Shown here in pieces: positions 35,640-47,699 of a stretch of 64,000 bases of DNA. Made by a program: the position numbers and the translations under genes. A model generated the notes under the pieces. It saw nothing but the letters and a program-made list of their open reading frames with translations. It was not told the origin of the DNA and made no database searches. The stretch comes from Pterobdella sp. o SKG-2022 (taxonomy: Eukaryota > Annelida > Clitellata > Hirudinida > Piscicolidae). Positions within the stretch are counted from its first letter, which is position 1; the number at the start of each line of letters is the position of its first letter. Location of the stretch: NCBI GenBank assembly GCA_964035795.1, contig OZ038324.1, positions 2,600,025 to 2,664,024 on the forward strand, written 5' to 3'.

Positions 35640-36480
35640 TTGGTTAAAAAAGATTATTAGAATATACCAATATAGAGTTTATACAAACTGGAGCATTGAA
35701 CGACAAAGCACTTACAGACATGAAAAGCTCAACATCCTGAAAATCTATTGGAGTGTATCGGATGATGTTCAAGCCTGGAACTCCCTTTTCCAGCACACAT
35801 TCACATATCACTTCCAACAAACAACCCTCGTGCTCTGGTGATGGTAAATAATTTTGGTAGGGTTTTCAAAATAATCAATATAGTAAGTTGATTATAACAA
35901 AAGACTTGTTTGAACTCGTTTGGAATTCATTACATTTTTTTTTGACTTCCATATTTATAATAAATTTATTTATGAATAAATTAAAACTATTTTTTCAAAT
36001 TTTATACAAAATGATAAAACTGACTAACAGACCTAAATTTATTTCTTGCGTAGTGAGAAGTTTTGTGGAAACTATCAAAAAAGAAGGATTTTTATTTAAG
36101 GCATCCTTGAGTGTGAGAACAGAGCTTGCGGTGTCATAACTCCCAATTCTATAGCATTGTTAGAATTGTATTAAAGAATTTATTTTGTGAAAATCACAAA
36201 CCTCGCAAAAAACCTGACATATTTATTAACATAAATGTTCAAATCTTGAGTTATATTAGCATAAGAAACCGTGAAAAAATCAAACATTTAAATTTTGTGA
36301 AAAGCACTGTGGCTAAAAGTGAAATTCAATATTTACAGCAATGCATTGAATTTCTAATAAACTTCTCATATTTGTGTTCATGCATGAATTTTTACATAAA
36401 CTACTCAAATTTATTTGAAATAACGTTTTTAATTAATTCCAAGTGCACATGGTTTATAAACGAATGCGTTAAAAGATAAG
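35640..36480 (+). other. Weak ORFs in an AT-rich region, not recognised
   Basis: A GC-richer patch with an acceptor-like CTTACAG at about 35715 and a donor-like GATG|GTAAAT at about 35843 could be an exon ending in a stop (VQAWNSLFQHTFTYHF). Two further plus-strand ORFs (35888-36139 and 36126-36479) overlap. No family is recognised, and AT composition alone may explain them. Confidence 0.2.
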
Positions 36481-37804
36481 TTTGAACTTGCAATTTTGAT
36501 TTATTATAAATAGAAAGTAAAAATTGAATGAAAAGCAACATGCTCACCAAGAAAAATTAAAATAAGCATTTTAAATAATTTTCAGTAAAAATCTTTTATT
36601 TAAAACAAAGAATAAAAATAGTATTTATAAATATGGTATAAAAACAATAAGTCGATAAATTATTGACTACTGAAACAAATGACGTTGATATGCTGAAATG
36701 TAATTATTAATATAAAAACTGACTAATATGAAAAAGCAAATGATCACAGCCGAATTTAATGATATTTGATTATAAATCAAAGCTCAAAAAATAACTATAC
36801 AGTTGTATTGTATATTTTTACGTTGATTTGAAAACTGAAAATTAATCAAAAAATTTTATTTTCAATGGGCAATATAAAACATTTATATAATTTAATTGGT
36901 TATGAAACAATAAAGTATTGAAGGAACAATGTTATTTCAACTAAGCAAAGTATTTAAATAGATTATGTTAATCATTTCTCACAGCAAAACTCATTTACTA
37001 TAAAAGAATTCATAACAAGTGAAATTAAATTTTTATATTTGATAACGTTAGTTTGAATTACGGAAACCTTAGTTTTATTAAGTTAATAGAGGTGTTTGAA
37101 TTGAATAAGTGAAACAATTTCGATGTGAAAAACTGAAAATGAAGCATTTGGTTTTTGAAAAAAAATTTCAAGAACTGATCATTTTGTTCAAAAAAAAAGC
37201 TTTTAAAAAAGTTAATAAAGAAATAGGCAGCCGTGTGTATCCACCCCTGCCAACTCAAGTGAGAGTTGCAGATGGTTTGCAGTGACGGAGGAAGATGAAA
37301 GTGAGCTTTTAGTCACACATTAGTGATTTAAAATCTCAAGTGGTATTTACTTGTTTGTCACTCTTTTTGAAGAATGCCAAAATTGATGAGCTGCATAAAG
37401 CAAACTGATAAAATGCTAGAAGTTCTTAATACTTTTGCTAAAATTTGATTTTTACTTTAAAATGAATAATGTTATACTTTGAAATGAAAGCCAACATTTT
37501 AAAATTTAGAAAAATTTTGATGTCTTACCCAGATATATGAAACGAAAGTTTTAAACAATACTATTTAAATACTCATTGCGTTTTATCTCTAAACCAAAAG
37601 CAACAAATTGTTAGATATTATCACAAAGATAGTGTTGAAATTAGTTAACATAAACTACTCAAACACCAAGGCATTTAAAATTTAATAGGGTTTGAAATTG
37701 GAATGAAAGAGGAAGTGACGCGGATGATCTGTGATAAAAGTTCATACTTATTTACCTCACTGATATTTTCTAAAGTTTAAATTTTGTTATGTTTTTTATT
37801 CATT

Positions 37805-37850
37805 TTTTCTACACAGAGCATTTTTTCTACACAGAGCATTTTTTCTTCAT
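37805..37850. repeat. 19-bp tandem duplication ending in AG
   Basis: TTTTTTCTACACAGAGCAT occurs twice in a row, followed by TTTTTTCTTC. Each unit resembles a polypyrimidine tract with an acceptor, so it could act as tandem splice acceptors. Confidence 0.6.
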
Positions 37851-37881
37851 TCGTAACTCACAGAAGCTCACGGGTGGCGAG

Positions 37882-37888
37882 TATATAA
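37882..37888 (+). promoter_or_regulatory. TATA-box-like element upstream of a putative secreted-peptide gene
   Basis: TATATAA in a GC-richer context (GGCGAGTATATAAGCGAATG). Initiation would fall at about 37912, next to a donor-like CTAT|GTGAGT at 37914. That would give a very short 5' UTR exon before the ATG at 38207. Confidence 0.3.
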
Positions 37889-38206
37889 GCGAATGTTTGA
37901 GCGATGAATGCTATGTGAGTTTTGTTTTATGGCAAGTTTGAAAAAAAGTTTTTTATTAAGTGAAAAAATCTTCAAAAACCTTTTTTTGGCTTTCGTGAGA
38001 AACCTTGAAAACAATTAAGACTTGATCTATTTAACTCATCCGACATTTAATGGCTTAAGAGATTGAATATTAGAATATTGGCAGAGTATTACATCTGATG
38101 AAGCAGTCATGAATGTGACCTAATTCTTAGCAACTTTGTTCTGCATCAAGTCATTAAGAATCGCAACAAATATTTTCAAAAACGAGCATAAACTGATCAA
38201 ACCAAG

Positions 38207-38896
38207 ATGTCAACTTTCTTTAAAAAGCGGATTTTCTTCCTGATATTCGTGTCCCTGGTTTACTCGCTCCACTTTTCCCACAGTATCCGATGGCTGTGAG
38301 TTATAAGAATTTTTATTCGGTATACACCATCATTGAAAATTTATATGAAAATACTTTTCCGTCATTATTTGCACAAAAACGACGATGCAAGAGAGCAAAC
38401 ATGGCATCGACAAAGATAACATTAATAATGCCATAAGTCTCTTCACGTTTTTGCTTTTTTTATAATCCTGTGATGATAACTCTTTCCGTTTCTCATTATT
38501 AAATATATTGCTGCATCTTGCTTTTTCAAAAAGCACTATAAAAATGCGAATATCGTGTTATATTGTATTTGTAACACAAAAAAACAATAGCCAAATCATC
38601 GCTTGTACGAACAAATGTATTTTCTATAAAAACGTGAGTTAAATGTAAAGCATTGTGCAAAAAACTCGTCATTAAAGCATCTTTGTTCCATATTGAACCA
38701 CTACACTATAATGATAAAGACAATCAACATCACAACATCTATGAAAAGTATATCTGCAACATTTTAGTGAAACAATTGAAGATTTAATATCAATTAATTT
38801 ACCTTTGGGATTTGTTTATGCTATTTTTGCAGCAACAAAGAGAGAAACAAAGATATTGATAAGAATTTGCAATTAAAAACACATTATCACTGCTGA
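38207..38896 (+). CDS. Possible two-exon small secreted peptide
   Basis: Exon 38207-38295 begins at an ATG preceded by ACCAAG and encodes a strong signal sequence (KKRIFFLIFVSLVYSLHF) up to a consensus donor (CT|GTGAGT). A good acceptor (CTATTTTTGCAG) at 38832 opens 38833-38896, which reads on in phase to a TGA. The result is a 50-residue product with a short, basic, Lys/Asn/His-rich mature part and a final Cys. The first exon is fairly convincing. The second is a best guess, and other downstream exons are possible. I do not recognise the peptide. It could be a neuropeptide, antimicrobial or other secreted product. Confidence 0.3.
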
Positions 38897-38984
38897 TTTA
38901 CCTTCTCACACCATAACCTTTTATGGCTAATTATCCATTCTGTTATTATCTTTCTGTTTATCAATAAGTACATTATTGCTATTA

Positions 38985-39130
38985 GTAATAGTAGTAGTGG
39001 TAGTAGTAAAAGTGGTAGTAGTAGAAGTAGTATTAGTAATGTTTGTGTTAGGACAAGCAGTAGTAATAGTATAAGTATTAATAGTAGTATTAGTTTTAAT
39101 AGTGGTAGAAGCAATAGTATTAGTAGCAGT
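38985..39130. repeat. TAGTAGTAG-type trinucleotide microsatellite
   Basis: Imperfect AGTAGTAGT and ATTAGTAAT units. The Leu-rich minus-strand ORF over it is an artefact. Confidence 0.8.
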
Positions 39131-40389
39131 GTTGTCACTCTGATCTCACATCAAGAAGGCGTATTTCCGCTCTGATAACCTCTGCAAATTAATATTGTTA
39201 TTTTGTGTAATTTTTGTTGTTTTTGTGATGCTTCTTATTTCATTTTCTATTATTATATTGTTGTTTTTAATTTATTACTGTTTCCATTGAATTTAGAACT
39301 TTTTACAGTATTTTTGAAATAAAAATTTTTGTTTATTTGGAATTTTCTTTGAATAACTCGAACGATTCATGGGTGAATCAAAAATTAATAATTTTTCAAC
39401 TCAATATGTTCATAATGTTACTCTACCAATAATAAACTTTTATAATGATTTCAATATCTGTTTTGATAATTATAATTTTTGCGTTTTATTATCTTTTTTT
39501 TCAATTATTTCTACTTTTTATATGTAAATTTAATATTTCAAAACTAATTCTAAGTTATTCAGCTGATTTTCTTGAAGGAATTCTTTATAGTTTGAAGAAA
39601 CTATGAACACCAAAATTAGCTATTAAATATTTCTATTAGTAATGTATACGCTTCATTCAATTTTAATACAACCTCTTTGTGAAGCCACTACTATAGTTAA
39701 AATCTTTTCGGAAAACTGGAGCAGTTTATATGTTTACACGGAGCTCCGTGCACAGATAAAGTTCAGGTATGCTGGTGTTCCATTAGGGTTTCAGGTTTTT
39801 AGGCGGTTTTAATGCAACTCAGAATATGATGGAATGCCTTGTGATAATAGTGACTAGTTATTATGAAAGCATATATCATTAATATGTATGTAGAAACATT
39901 GGCATTTCAACGTTTTTCATCTTAATTTACCTTTGAAAAATGACAAAAAGTCGCGATGTTATTTACGCTAAAGATGACGGGTATATAAATATATATAACT
40001 CAGACATTCTCAATAAAAATCTTTTGATAAAACTTAACGTTTATTTTGGATGCCACCCTCATCCTGTAACTAAACATTGTTGACACAATGTAGCTTTTGT
40101 AAACTTTCAACGTTTATCTTATCCTCTACTTCCTTATTTTTGCGGTAATTTACTCTCGCTCATGCTGTTTGCCATCCAACTTTTTGTGAGCTTTTGAATT
40201 TTTCATAGCTCAAATTTTGAAACTAAAAAAATTACTTCAAAAAGAAACTTGAATAGTAGAAAGCTTTAGTGGGTGTATTGAGCGTTACATAATCCCATAT
40301 TTTCTTCAACTTCATGATAACATCTCACACAATCACTTGATGTGCCAATTTTGACACTTATACGAAGATGTTGCATTTGTGATTTATGA

Positions 40390-40543
<154 letters not shown>

Positions 40544-40699
40544 TAGTCTATATTGTCCTCCCACTATTGGCTTTGATGTCACAGGGTGCTTTATATTCAC
40601 TTGTGGTAGTCTTTGTTGTTTGTTCTTTGCATTAAATTATTTCTTTTTTGCTTTTATAAGGAAAACAAATTGAAATCCATGTCTAAAAATAATCTCCAC

Positions 40700-43600
40700 A
40701 AACATTTTTTATCCATTTGTGTAAATTGACTTTTTGAGTTTTTTTTTCAATTTTTATTATTTTTGCTTTTTTGTCATTTTGTCAACCTATAAATACGGTT
40801 AAAATGCTACTTTTACATTTTCTCGTTACCAGTATTGTCAATAATGTAATGACCAAAAAATATATAAAATATGAACCGAAAGAACATAAACCAAGACAAT
40901 GAAGCAACAAAAGTAATAACAAAAATATAAAATAACATATAGTAACACAAAACTCTGGTGAGACCGCTTCTTTTCAAACAGGATAAAAACCTATGTGGCA
41001 TCATTAAACACGCCAGATCTTCAAAACTTTCAAAATCAACAGCAACAATGAATGTAAAAATTAATTTTAAAAGATACTCCAAAAAAATGATCAAAACAAG
41101 ACTGAAGTAAGACTAGAACGATCTTCAATTAGCAGTCAATGATATTCTCAAATAATTAAAAAAAATAAATGACTCTGCATTAGCAAAAGTAGTTTATCTT
41201 CCCAAATGATGGAAAATTTTTTAGAAAATAATATCTTGAATTCAACTAACTTTTGATTGAATCCTATTCTTTTAAAATGATATATTCCAAGCATTCAATT
41301 ATCATTTAGAAGCTAATTTTGATTATAATTAAGTACAAAATTAAAACCAGCAAAAATTGTGTATTATAAAAACCACAAATTTCCCAGGAAAAAAAGATAA
41401 ACGGGAAATACAAAAAAAATAATTCAAAAACGATAATAAATAGTGCCATACAAATAACAACAATAGTGAATATTAGTTAATCATAATAATCATCAATAAC
41501 GATAGCTACTTATGACAACAACATTAGTAATAACAAAAAAAATAATAAAAATAATAATAATAATAAGCAGATGTTCATGAAGAGCATAAAGCGAGAGATA
41601 AAATAGCATATTTACACCAGAGTCTGATGCCCCAGGCTGCTGACCCTTGCATCCCTGTATCTTTGTGTGTGTTTGTATCATGTATATATTTGTATCATGG
41701 TTACTTGTATTATATCTGTTTTTATCATATTTATTTGTTCAAATGTATATATTTCTATATATTTGTATCATGTCTTTTTATTGTGTGTGTTTGTGTTGTG
41801 TTCAATTTTATCTTTATTTGTATCATGTATGATTTTGATATATACATTCGTATTGTGTTACTTTATAACATATATTTTTTAGGCATATGTCTTTTCACTA
41901 TAGATATTTGTTTTATATAGATTTGTCTATGGATACTTGTATCTTTGTATTACTTAGCTATAATTTATGGATCTTTTCAAATATATATTTTATTTAAAGA
42001 TAATCTAAATATATATAAGTTATTTTTTAGTAGAGATGTGTGTGTTTTAAATAAGAAAAGTCTATAGAATAGCAAAAAAAATTATAAAATAAATATTTTT
42101 ATCATTGTTGAAAATTCAGTGTTATTGTTGCTATTATTTTTCATTAATGTTTCAATCTTTTCATTTATTAATTCTAATATTAAAAATAATTTTTTTGCGA
42201 TCATAATTACTAGTTATTTTACTATTATTATCAATATTAAATAAAAAATTATTTTTACTCACAGTGAAAGCATAACTTCCTGAACATTTTATTTTCAAAC
42301 TTTAATACGGGATATAACGGCGTTAAATCATGCGCACCAATGGGCCTTGTGCTAATGTGTGTGATGATGCCTTGTATTTTTGATTTAGCACCAGTGTAGG
42401 TTACTACTCTAATGATGAAAAAATTTCTTAAAAATGGAAAGATTTATGTTAGAATTTTTGGAATATTAGTTATAAGTTTTTTATTGAAGTTTAGATCGTA
42501 AGCGTTAAAGGTTTAAACTCTCAGTTATTTAAGGTAGAATATGCTTCAAGATATTTAAGATATTGCAATGTATTCAATGAATAACTCCGACATAAACTTT
42601 AGCACAAATCAACTCTATATCATTGTTTATCAGAGCATCGATCTATCTTGCCTTGGCAGATTCATCCATCCATCAATCCATTTTTTCATCCATCAATATA
42701 TCTCTCATCTTTTCACTTTTATCCATTCATCTTTTTTATTAATATATTTTTTACCCATCTATTGTTTTTCTTGTAGGCATAAATCCTTCTTCCATGCATA
42801 TTTTACTTCAACCATCATCCTATTTCTTTATCAATCTATCTTCATCCATCAATCTATCTATTATGTTATCATACCCAATCTGTCAATCTTGTTTATCCAT
42901 CCATCTTTCAACAATTTTTCAATTCAAATTATCTTTATCATTATAACGATTATTATGTTGATTTATTTCACCGATTCTTCAATGTTTCATTATTTTATTA
43001 TAATTATTTATATTTTCAATTTTATTTAAAAAAAATCATAATTCATATAATTATTATTAATCATAATTATTGTTATTATTTTTTGATAGATATCACAAAC
43101 AGAAACAAGGGTATCACATAACACATGAGTATACTCAAATTTATCAAAAGTATCACTTTTTTCTGCTTAAATTATTAAATTAAGCACAAAGTAATATTAT
43201 GAAAAATCGTCATAAATAAATTTTAAATAAAGCTGATAATAGTAAAAATAAAAATTTAGAAAAAAAATAAAACCTTCAAGAGTCTGCCATAGCCTTTAAC
43301 TGGAAGCAAATATAAGGCCTAATTGGCCCCTCATTCAACAGTAGAGAAGGTTCGAGTTAAGGCCGTTAATTTGTGTCTGCATCGTTTAGGTGATTTGTGA
43401 GGTTTGTGTTGAGACAGCCCTAGGTGCACTTGATCTGTCACTTGTTGTTACCTTCATGCTTTTATCATTAAGGAGTTTTGGGAAAAAAATTATAAAAATG
43501 AAAATTGTAATTTTTCTAAATGGTTGATTTTACTTTAAATTGATTTTTTAATACAAATAGGGTATATTCTGATTAAATTTGAATTATGAAATTTTGATTC

Positions 43601-45200
43601 ACTTTTTCAAGTGCTAAGTAATTAAGCGCATTATTTCTGAATGAAGGGCTAAAAATTCCTATTGTATTATCTAAGAGTCAAATAACGTAGAATATGAAGT
43701 GATTGAAGAACTCCAACAACGTTATCAGAATGATTGAGTGAAGTTCAAGTACTCATATTTTGAGATCATTCGCTCCTTATCACTCCAATTTACTTTGCGG
43801 TAGAATATTCCAAAATCTTTATTAAAAATACATTTATTGTTTTCATTTTGAATATCTATAAAACATTTTATTATTATTTTCTAAAATTTTGTATTAATGA
43901 AAAATTAAAATCGAGAATAAAAGATTCTTGATCGAGCAGACGGCTAAGGTCACCGATATAATATCACGTGATGCCTCGAGGCGTTTAAAAATGCATTCAA
44001 ATAATTATATTGCACAAAATCAAAACAATATTTTCTGCAAGCAGTTGTAAGATTAGAGAGCTTGTTTTAGATTTTATTTTTTTGAGGTCACATTTTTTTA
44101 AGTTGTGGATGATTGTTTTATTTGATCAGAAGTTCTTTTTAATTGTTAAATTATCTTTCCTCAAACAGATCTCTTCTATACGGTTTAGTTTAATTGCATC
44201 ATTTGAAACATTTAGTGTTCACTTTTAAACATTTCTCATTTGCACTAAACTCTTGTGAGCTCTTATTTCAACATTTATAAGCGGGTTAAAGTCGAAAAAA
44301 ATATTAAGGAAAATGAAAAAAATTACACAAGTCGAATTAAAGTCTCGTTGTAGTATAACTAATAAAAACGAATTTTAACTTGAGCCTTAAAAAACACCAT
44401 TAATTTAAACCATGAAATAAATTTTGCATTTCACGCAGAAAATCGATTTAAGGACCATTCTTAGAAAGAATCGTTTCCGGTCAGGTCTGACTAATGGACA
44501 ACACACTTGGTTGTACTTTATTTTCACTAAGAACGCCATTTCTCAAAAAGAGCGAAACTAATCTAGTATTGAAAATATTTTATGAACGTAAGCTTAGAGG
44601 ATGATTATAAAAGTGTAATTTGAATTCTTTACAGAGTTTTGACCCTCGATTGAGTTATCAATTTCTTTTTGAAAAGAAAATAATAGAATAATTTTTATTA
44701 TTATTCTTATTGAAATAATCATTGTTTTTCATCCTTAATTTGATATATATTTCAATTGTTTATATGTATTTTATTCTAATACTATTATTTTTTACTATAT
44801 TTATCGTTTTGTTTATTAATTTAGTAATTTAAAGTATTACCTGAGTTCATTGATCACGCTGATGGCTTGGCTTATGTGTTTCCTTAGCTACTTTTAAGGA
44901 AGCATAACCCCTCTAAAACACATAACTCAAACCTGAAACATGTTATCTTGGATGTGTTCTTGAGTTCATGATTTCAAAGCGGTTAATAAGACAATCGGAG
45001 AAATAAAACACTTGCGCTCCTACATAAGTCCGTATTTAATTTATATTATTATTTTGATTACGTTTCATGGAAACCGTTCAAAACGACGAGTAAATTAAAT
45101 AATATAGTTATAAAATTAGGACTGCGTGTATACAACAAACTAAACTCTGAATCCGTTCATTTACGGAAGAATTTCCATAGATACACAAAACTTCGAAGAG
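40700..45200. other. Gene-poor AT-rich stretch
   Basis: Contains TGTGTTTGTATC-rich sequence at about 41650-41930 and a degenerate ATCC repeat at 42655-42920, with no supported gene. A slightly GC-richer patch at 43265-43480 holds a B-box-like GGTTCGAGTT but no cloverleaf. Confidence 0.4.
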
Positions 45201-45226
45201 GGAAGTGTTTGGCAGGATGAGCTTAC

Positions 45227-45303
45227 CTGGTATAGAAGCATTCATCATGAAATCATAATTGAGGTGGGCAGAGTATGTCATAGGGATGGAGGGTGCAGGG
45301 GTT
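45227..45303 (-). other. Candidate isolated exon, gene unknown
   Basis: On the minus strand, ACATTTTTAG|AACCCC at the 5' side and ATACCAG|GTAAGC at the 3' side frame 77 bp. Only one frame is open, reading PAPSIPMTYSAHLNYDFMMN. The GC content and protein-like reading stand out from the flanks. No neighbouring exon was found. Confidence 0.3.
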
Positions 45304-45649
45304 CTAAAAATGTTAATTTACTCAAAGGCTTGTAAATATCAACAATTTCATCTTATGCAACGACAAAAATTACAAAGATAAACACTTCATGGTTTTTTGG
45401 GGGTAATAAAGGCTGGGATAACTTGGATAGAAATTCTATAAAAGATTAAAAAGATTATTTAATTCATATAAAAAATGTAACAATAAAGAACAAGATGAGC
45501 ACTTCCTGGTTTCAATTGTGATGATGTGGAAGTCCCATTGGAGAAAAAGGATGAAGACAATGAAGTTGTTCAAATTTTGTCTAAAGTTAAAATTTTATTG
45601 CTAAAAATTTTTTATTTAAAGTTTTATCTATATATATTTATGTTCTACC

Positions 45650-47460
45650 TTTTGCCACTGGAAGGGTTCCATGTCAATTCAAATTTGCTTGCGTCACACC
45701 GTTTTTTGAAAAAATCAGATCTGGACCAATTTCAAACTTGGGCGTGCTTTCAAAACTTTTCCTTCTAAGAATTGTCACTCACCTAAGCAACAAAAATTTA
45801 CTACCATCTTTTTAATCAGCTCACCTTCACTATCAATCAACAGAAACAGCATTACTAAAGGTTTCTACTGATATTTTGGAAGCAGCTGACAACAAAAAAA
45901 TATCTCTTTTTGTCCTTCTAGATCTTTCGTCTGCCTTTGATTTAATAGATCATCAAGTAATAATCAGAAGATTAAACAAATCGTTTGGCTTGAATGACTT
46001 CACTCTTGAATGGTTTAGCAATTATCTCTTCAACAGATCATTCAACGTCAAATGCCCCAAAACAGAATCAGCACCAAACGTTTACTCTACTGGAGTACCA
46101 CAAGGTTCTGTTCTTGGACCGCTTTTGTTCACTTTATACACAGCTGATTTGGTAAAGATTGCAGCTTCTTACAATTTGAGAATTCATCAATATGCCGAGA
46201 ACACTCAATTATATGGGCATTGCTCATATGATGCATCAATGGACTTGAAAGAAAGAATGTCAAAGTGTATTGATGAAATTGCCGCTTGAATGAAAGCCAA
46301 CCAAATGAAACTCAACAGTTCAAAAACTGAAGTCATTTGGTTCTCAACATGTAGAAGCATATGCAAACTGCCAACTCAACCAGTTCGTGTGTCAAATGAT
46401 CATATAATTCCTTCTGATTCAGTTAAAAATCTTGGTGTCTATTTTGACAAAGATCTAAGTAGAAGACTCACATAAACAAATTATTGCAAATGTCATTTGC
46501 ATCATTGAGAAAGATAAGAAGCATTTTTAACCACCTGAACCAAGAGTCACTCAAAACTCTTGTGTCAGCCTTGGTATTGAGTCGCATTGATTATGGAAAC
46601 ATTGTACTAATGGGATTACCCAAGTTACAAACCCAAAAAGTTTAGGTCATAATTAACACGACAGCCAGATTAATATCAGGAACTAGAAAGTTTGATCACA
46701 TAACTCCTGTCTTAAAAAATCTACACTGTCTTAAAATTGAAGAAAGAATTCAATACAAAATGATATTACAAGTGCATAAATGTCTCAAATGGAAAGCCCA
46801 TCTTATCTTTCATCGAAATTATCAACTGTGTCTTCATTGCTTGAAAGAAAAAGACTCAGATCATCGAACACAATGGACATAGCAAGAATGAGGGCTAACA
46901 CCATTTTGGGGAACAGAAGTTTTGAAGTTGCTGCACCAATTCTTTAGAACATTTGACCAAATCACTTCAAATTCATGACCTCCACAACAACTTTTTCCAA
47001 GTGCTTAAAAACCCACCTCATGATTAAGTCCTATAATCTTAAAACATAATTTTAGAATTTTTTTCTTTCAAGTATTTCTTTTTTCAGAAAATCAAATTAG
47101 TGGGAAGAAAGAAGGGGTAAATGAAAGGAATGACTGGGTTTGTGTGGATTGAAGGATAAAGCGTGAGGGAAAAGATTGAAAGTTAACTGTATTAGGACTG
47201 GCTCTATATATAAATATATATGCTAAAGTGGTCTTGAAGACTTAATCAGTTTCATGCCACTATAATAATTTGTTTGTTTTTTATCACAGATTTAATTATT
47301 TTTATACATTCATAAAATCAACTCAGGTTTCTAAATTTCATTTATATAAGTATTAATATGGTTGCTTCTTTTTCAAATAACAGACCTTTTTTTTTATATA
47401 AAGTTAAGGCCATTATAACCATACTCGTAATTGATTTGATTTGAACGAAGGCTGTAAGTT
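45650..47460 (+). pseudogene. CR1-like LINE, 5'-truncated, with its 3' tail
   Basis: The plus strand carries remnants of the fingers (LPSFQSAHLHYQSTETALLK, about 45810), then KKISLFVLLDLSSAFDLIDH, LFNRSFNVKCP and STGVPQGSVLGPLLFTLYTA. The catalytic box is HQYAENTQLYG (45876-46289, then 46290-46475 after one stop). The usual YADDTQLYG reads YAENTQLYG, so a catalytic Asp is lost. Decayed connection and C-terminal segments run to about 47050. A 3' tail follows with GTGGTCTTGAAGAC, shared in part with 15830-15925. Confidence 0.8.
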
Positions 47461-47520
47461 ATACAGAGCGATATATAAACTGTAAAAATGAGTTTCAGTG
47501 GTGTACAATCCCCATTGCAG

Positions 47521-47569
47521 AGATGAAAAATTTAACACTGATCCCACAGATTCAACTTTTCACAGAGAT
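47521..47569 (+). other. Candidate leader exon for the Wnt11-like gene
   Basis: CCCATTGCAG precedes and GAT|GTAAGT follows this 49-bp segment. Reading from its ATG (47523) gives MKNLTLIPQIQLFTE plus two bases, the phase needed by the exon at 50130. The hydrophobic part is short for a signal peptide. An alternative reading without Met is also open. Confidence 0.25.
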
Positions 47570-47699
47570 GTAAGTGCGAGAAGAAAATACACAAAAAACA
47601 TAAGTGAACAGCAGTGGAAGATAAAAAAAGAAGTAGAGGCAAAAGAAAATGGAAAAAAGGAGATAGAAAAAAAGGGAAAGAAAGAGTAAAAGAAAAAGG

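Noticed and set aside
36126..36479. 117-codon plus-strand ORF as a gene
   Set aside because: AT-biased composition, no recognisable motif, and an overlapping neighbour ORF in another frame. It is kept only as a weak note.
42568..43029. 153-codon plus-strand ORF rich in Ile, Phe, His and Ser
   Set aside because: It follows a degenerate ATCC/TTCAT repeat and AT-rich sequence, with no domain or splice context.
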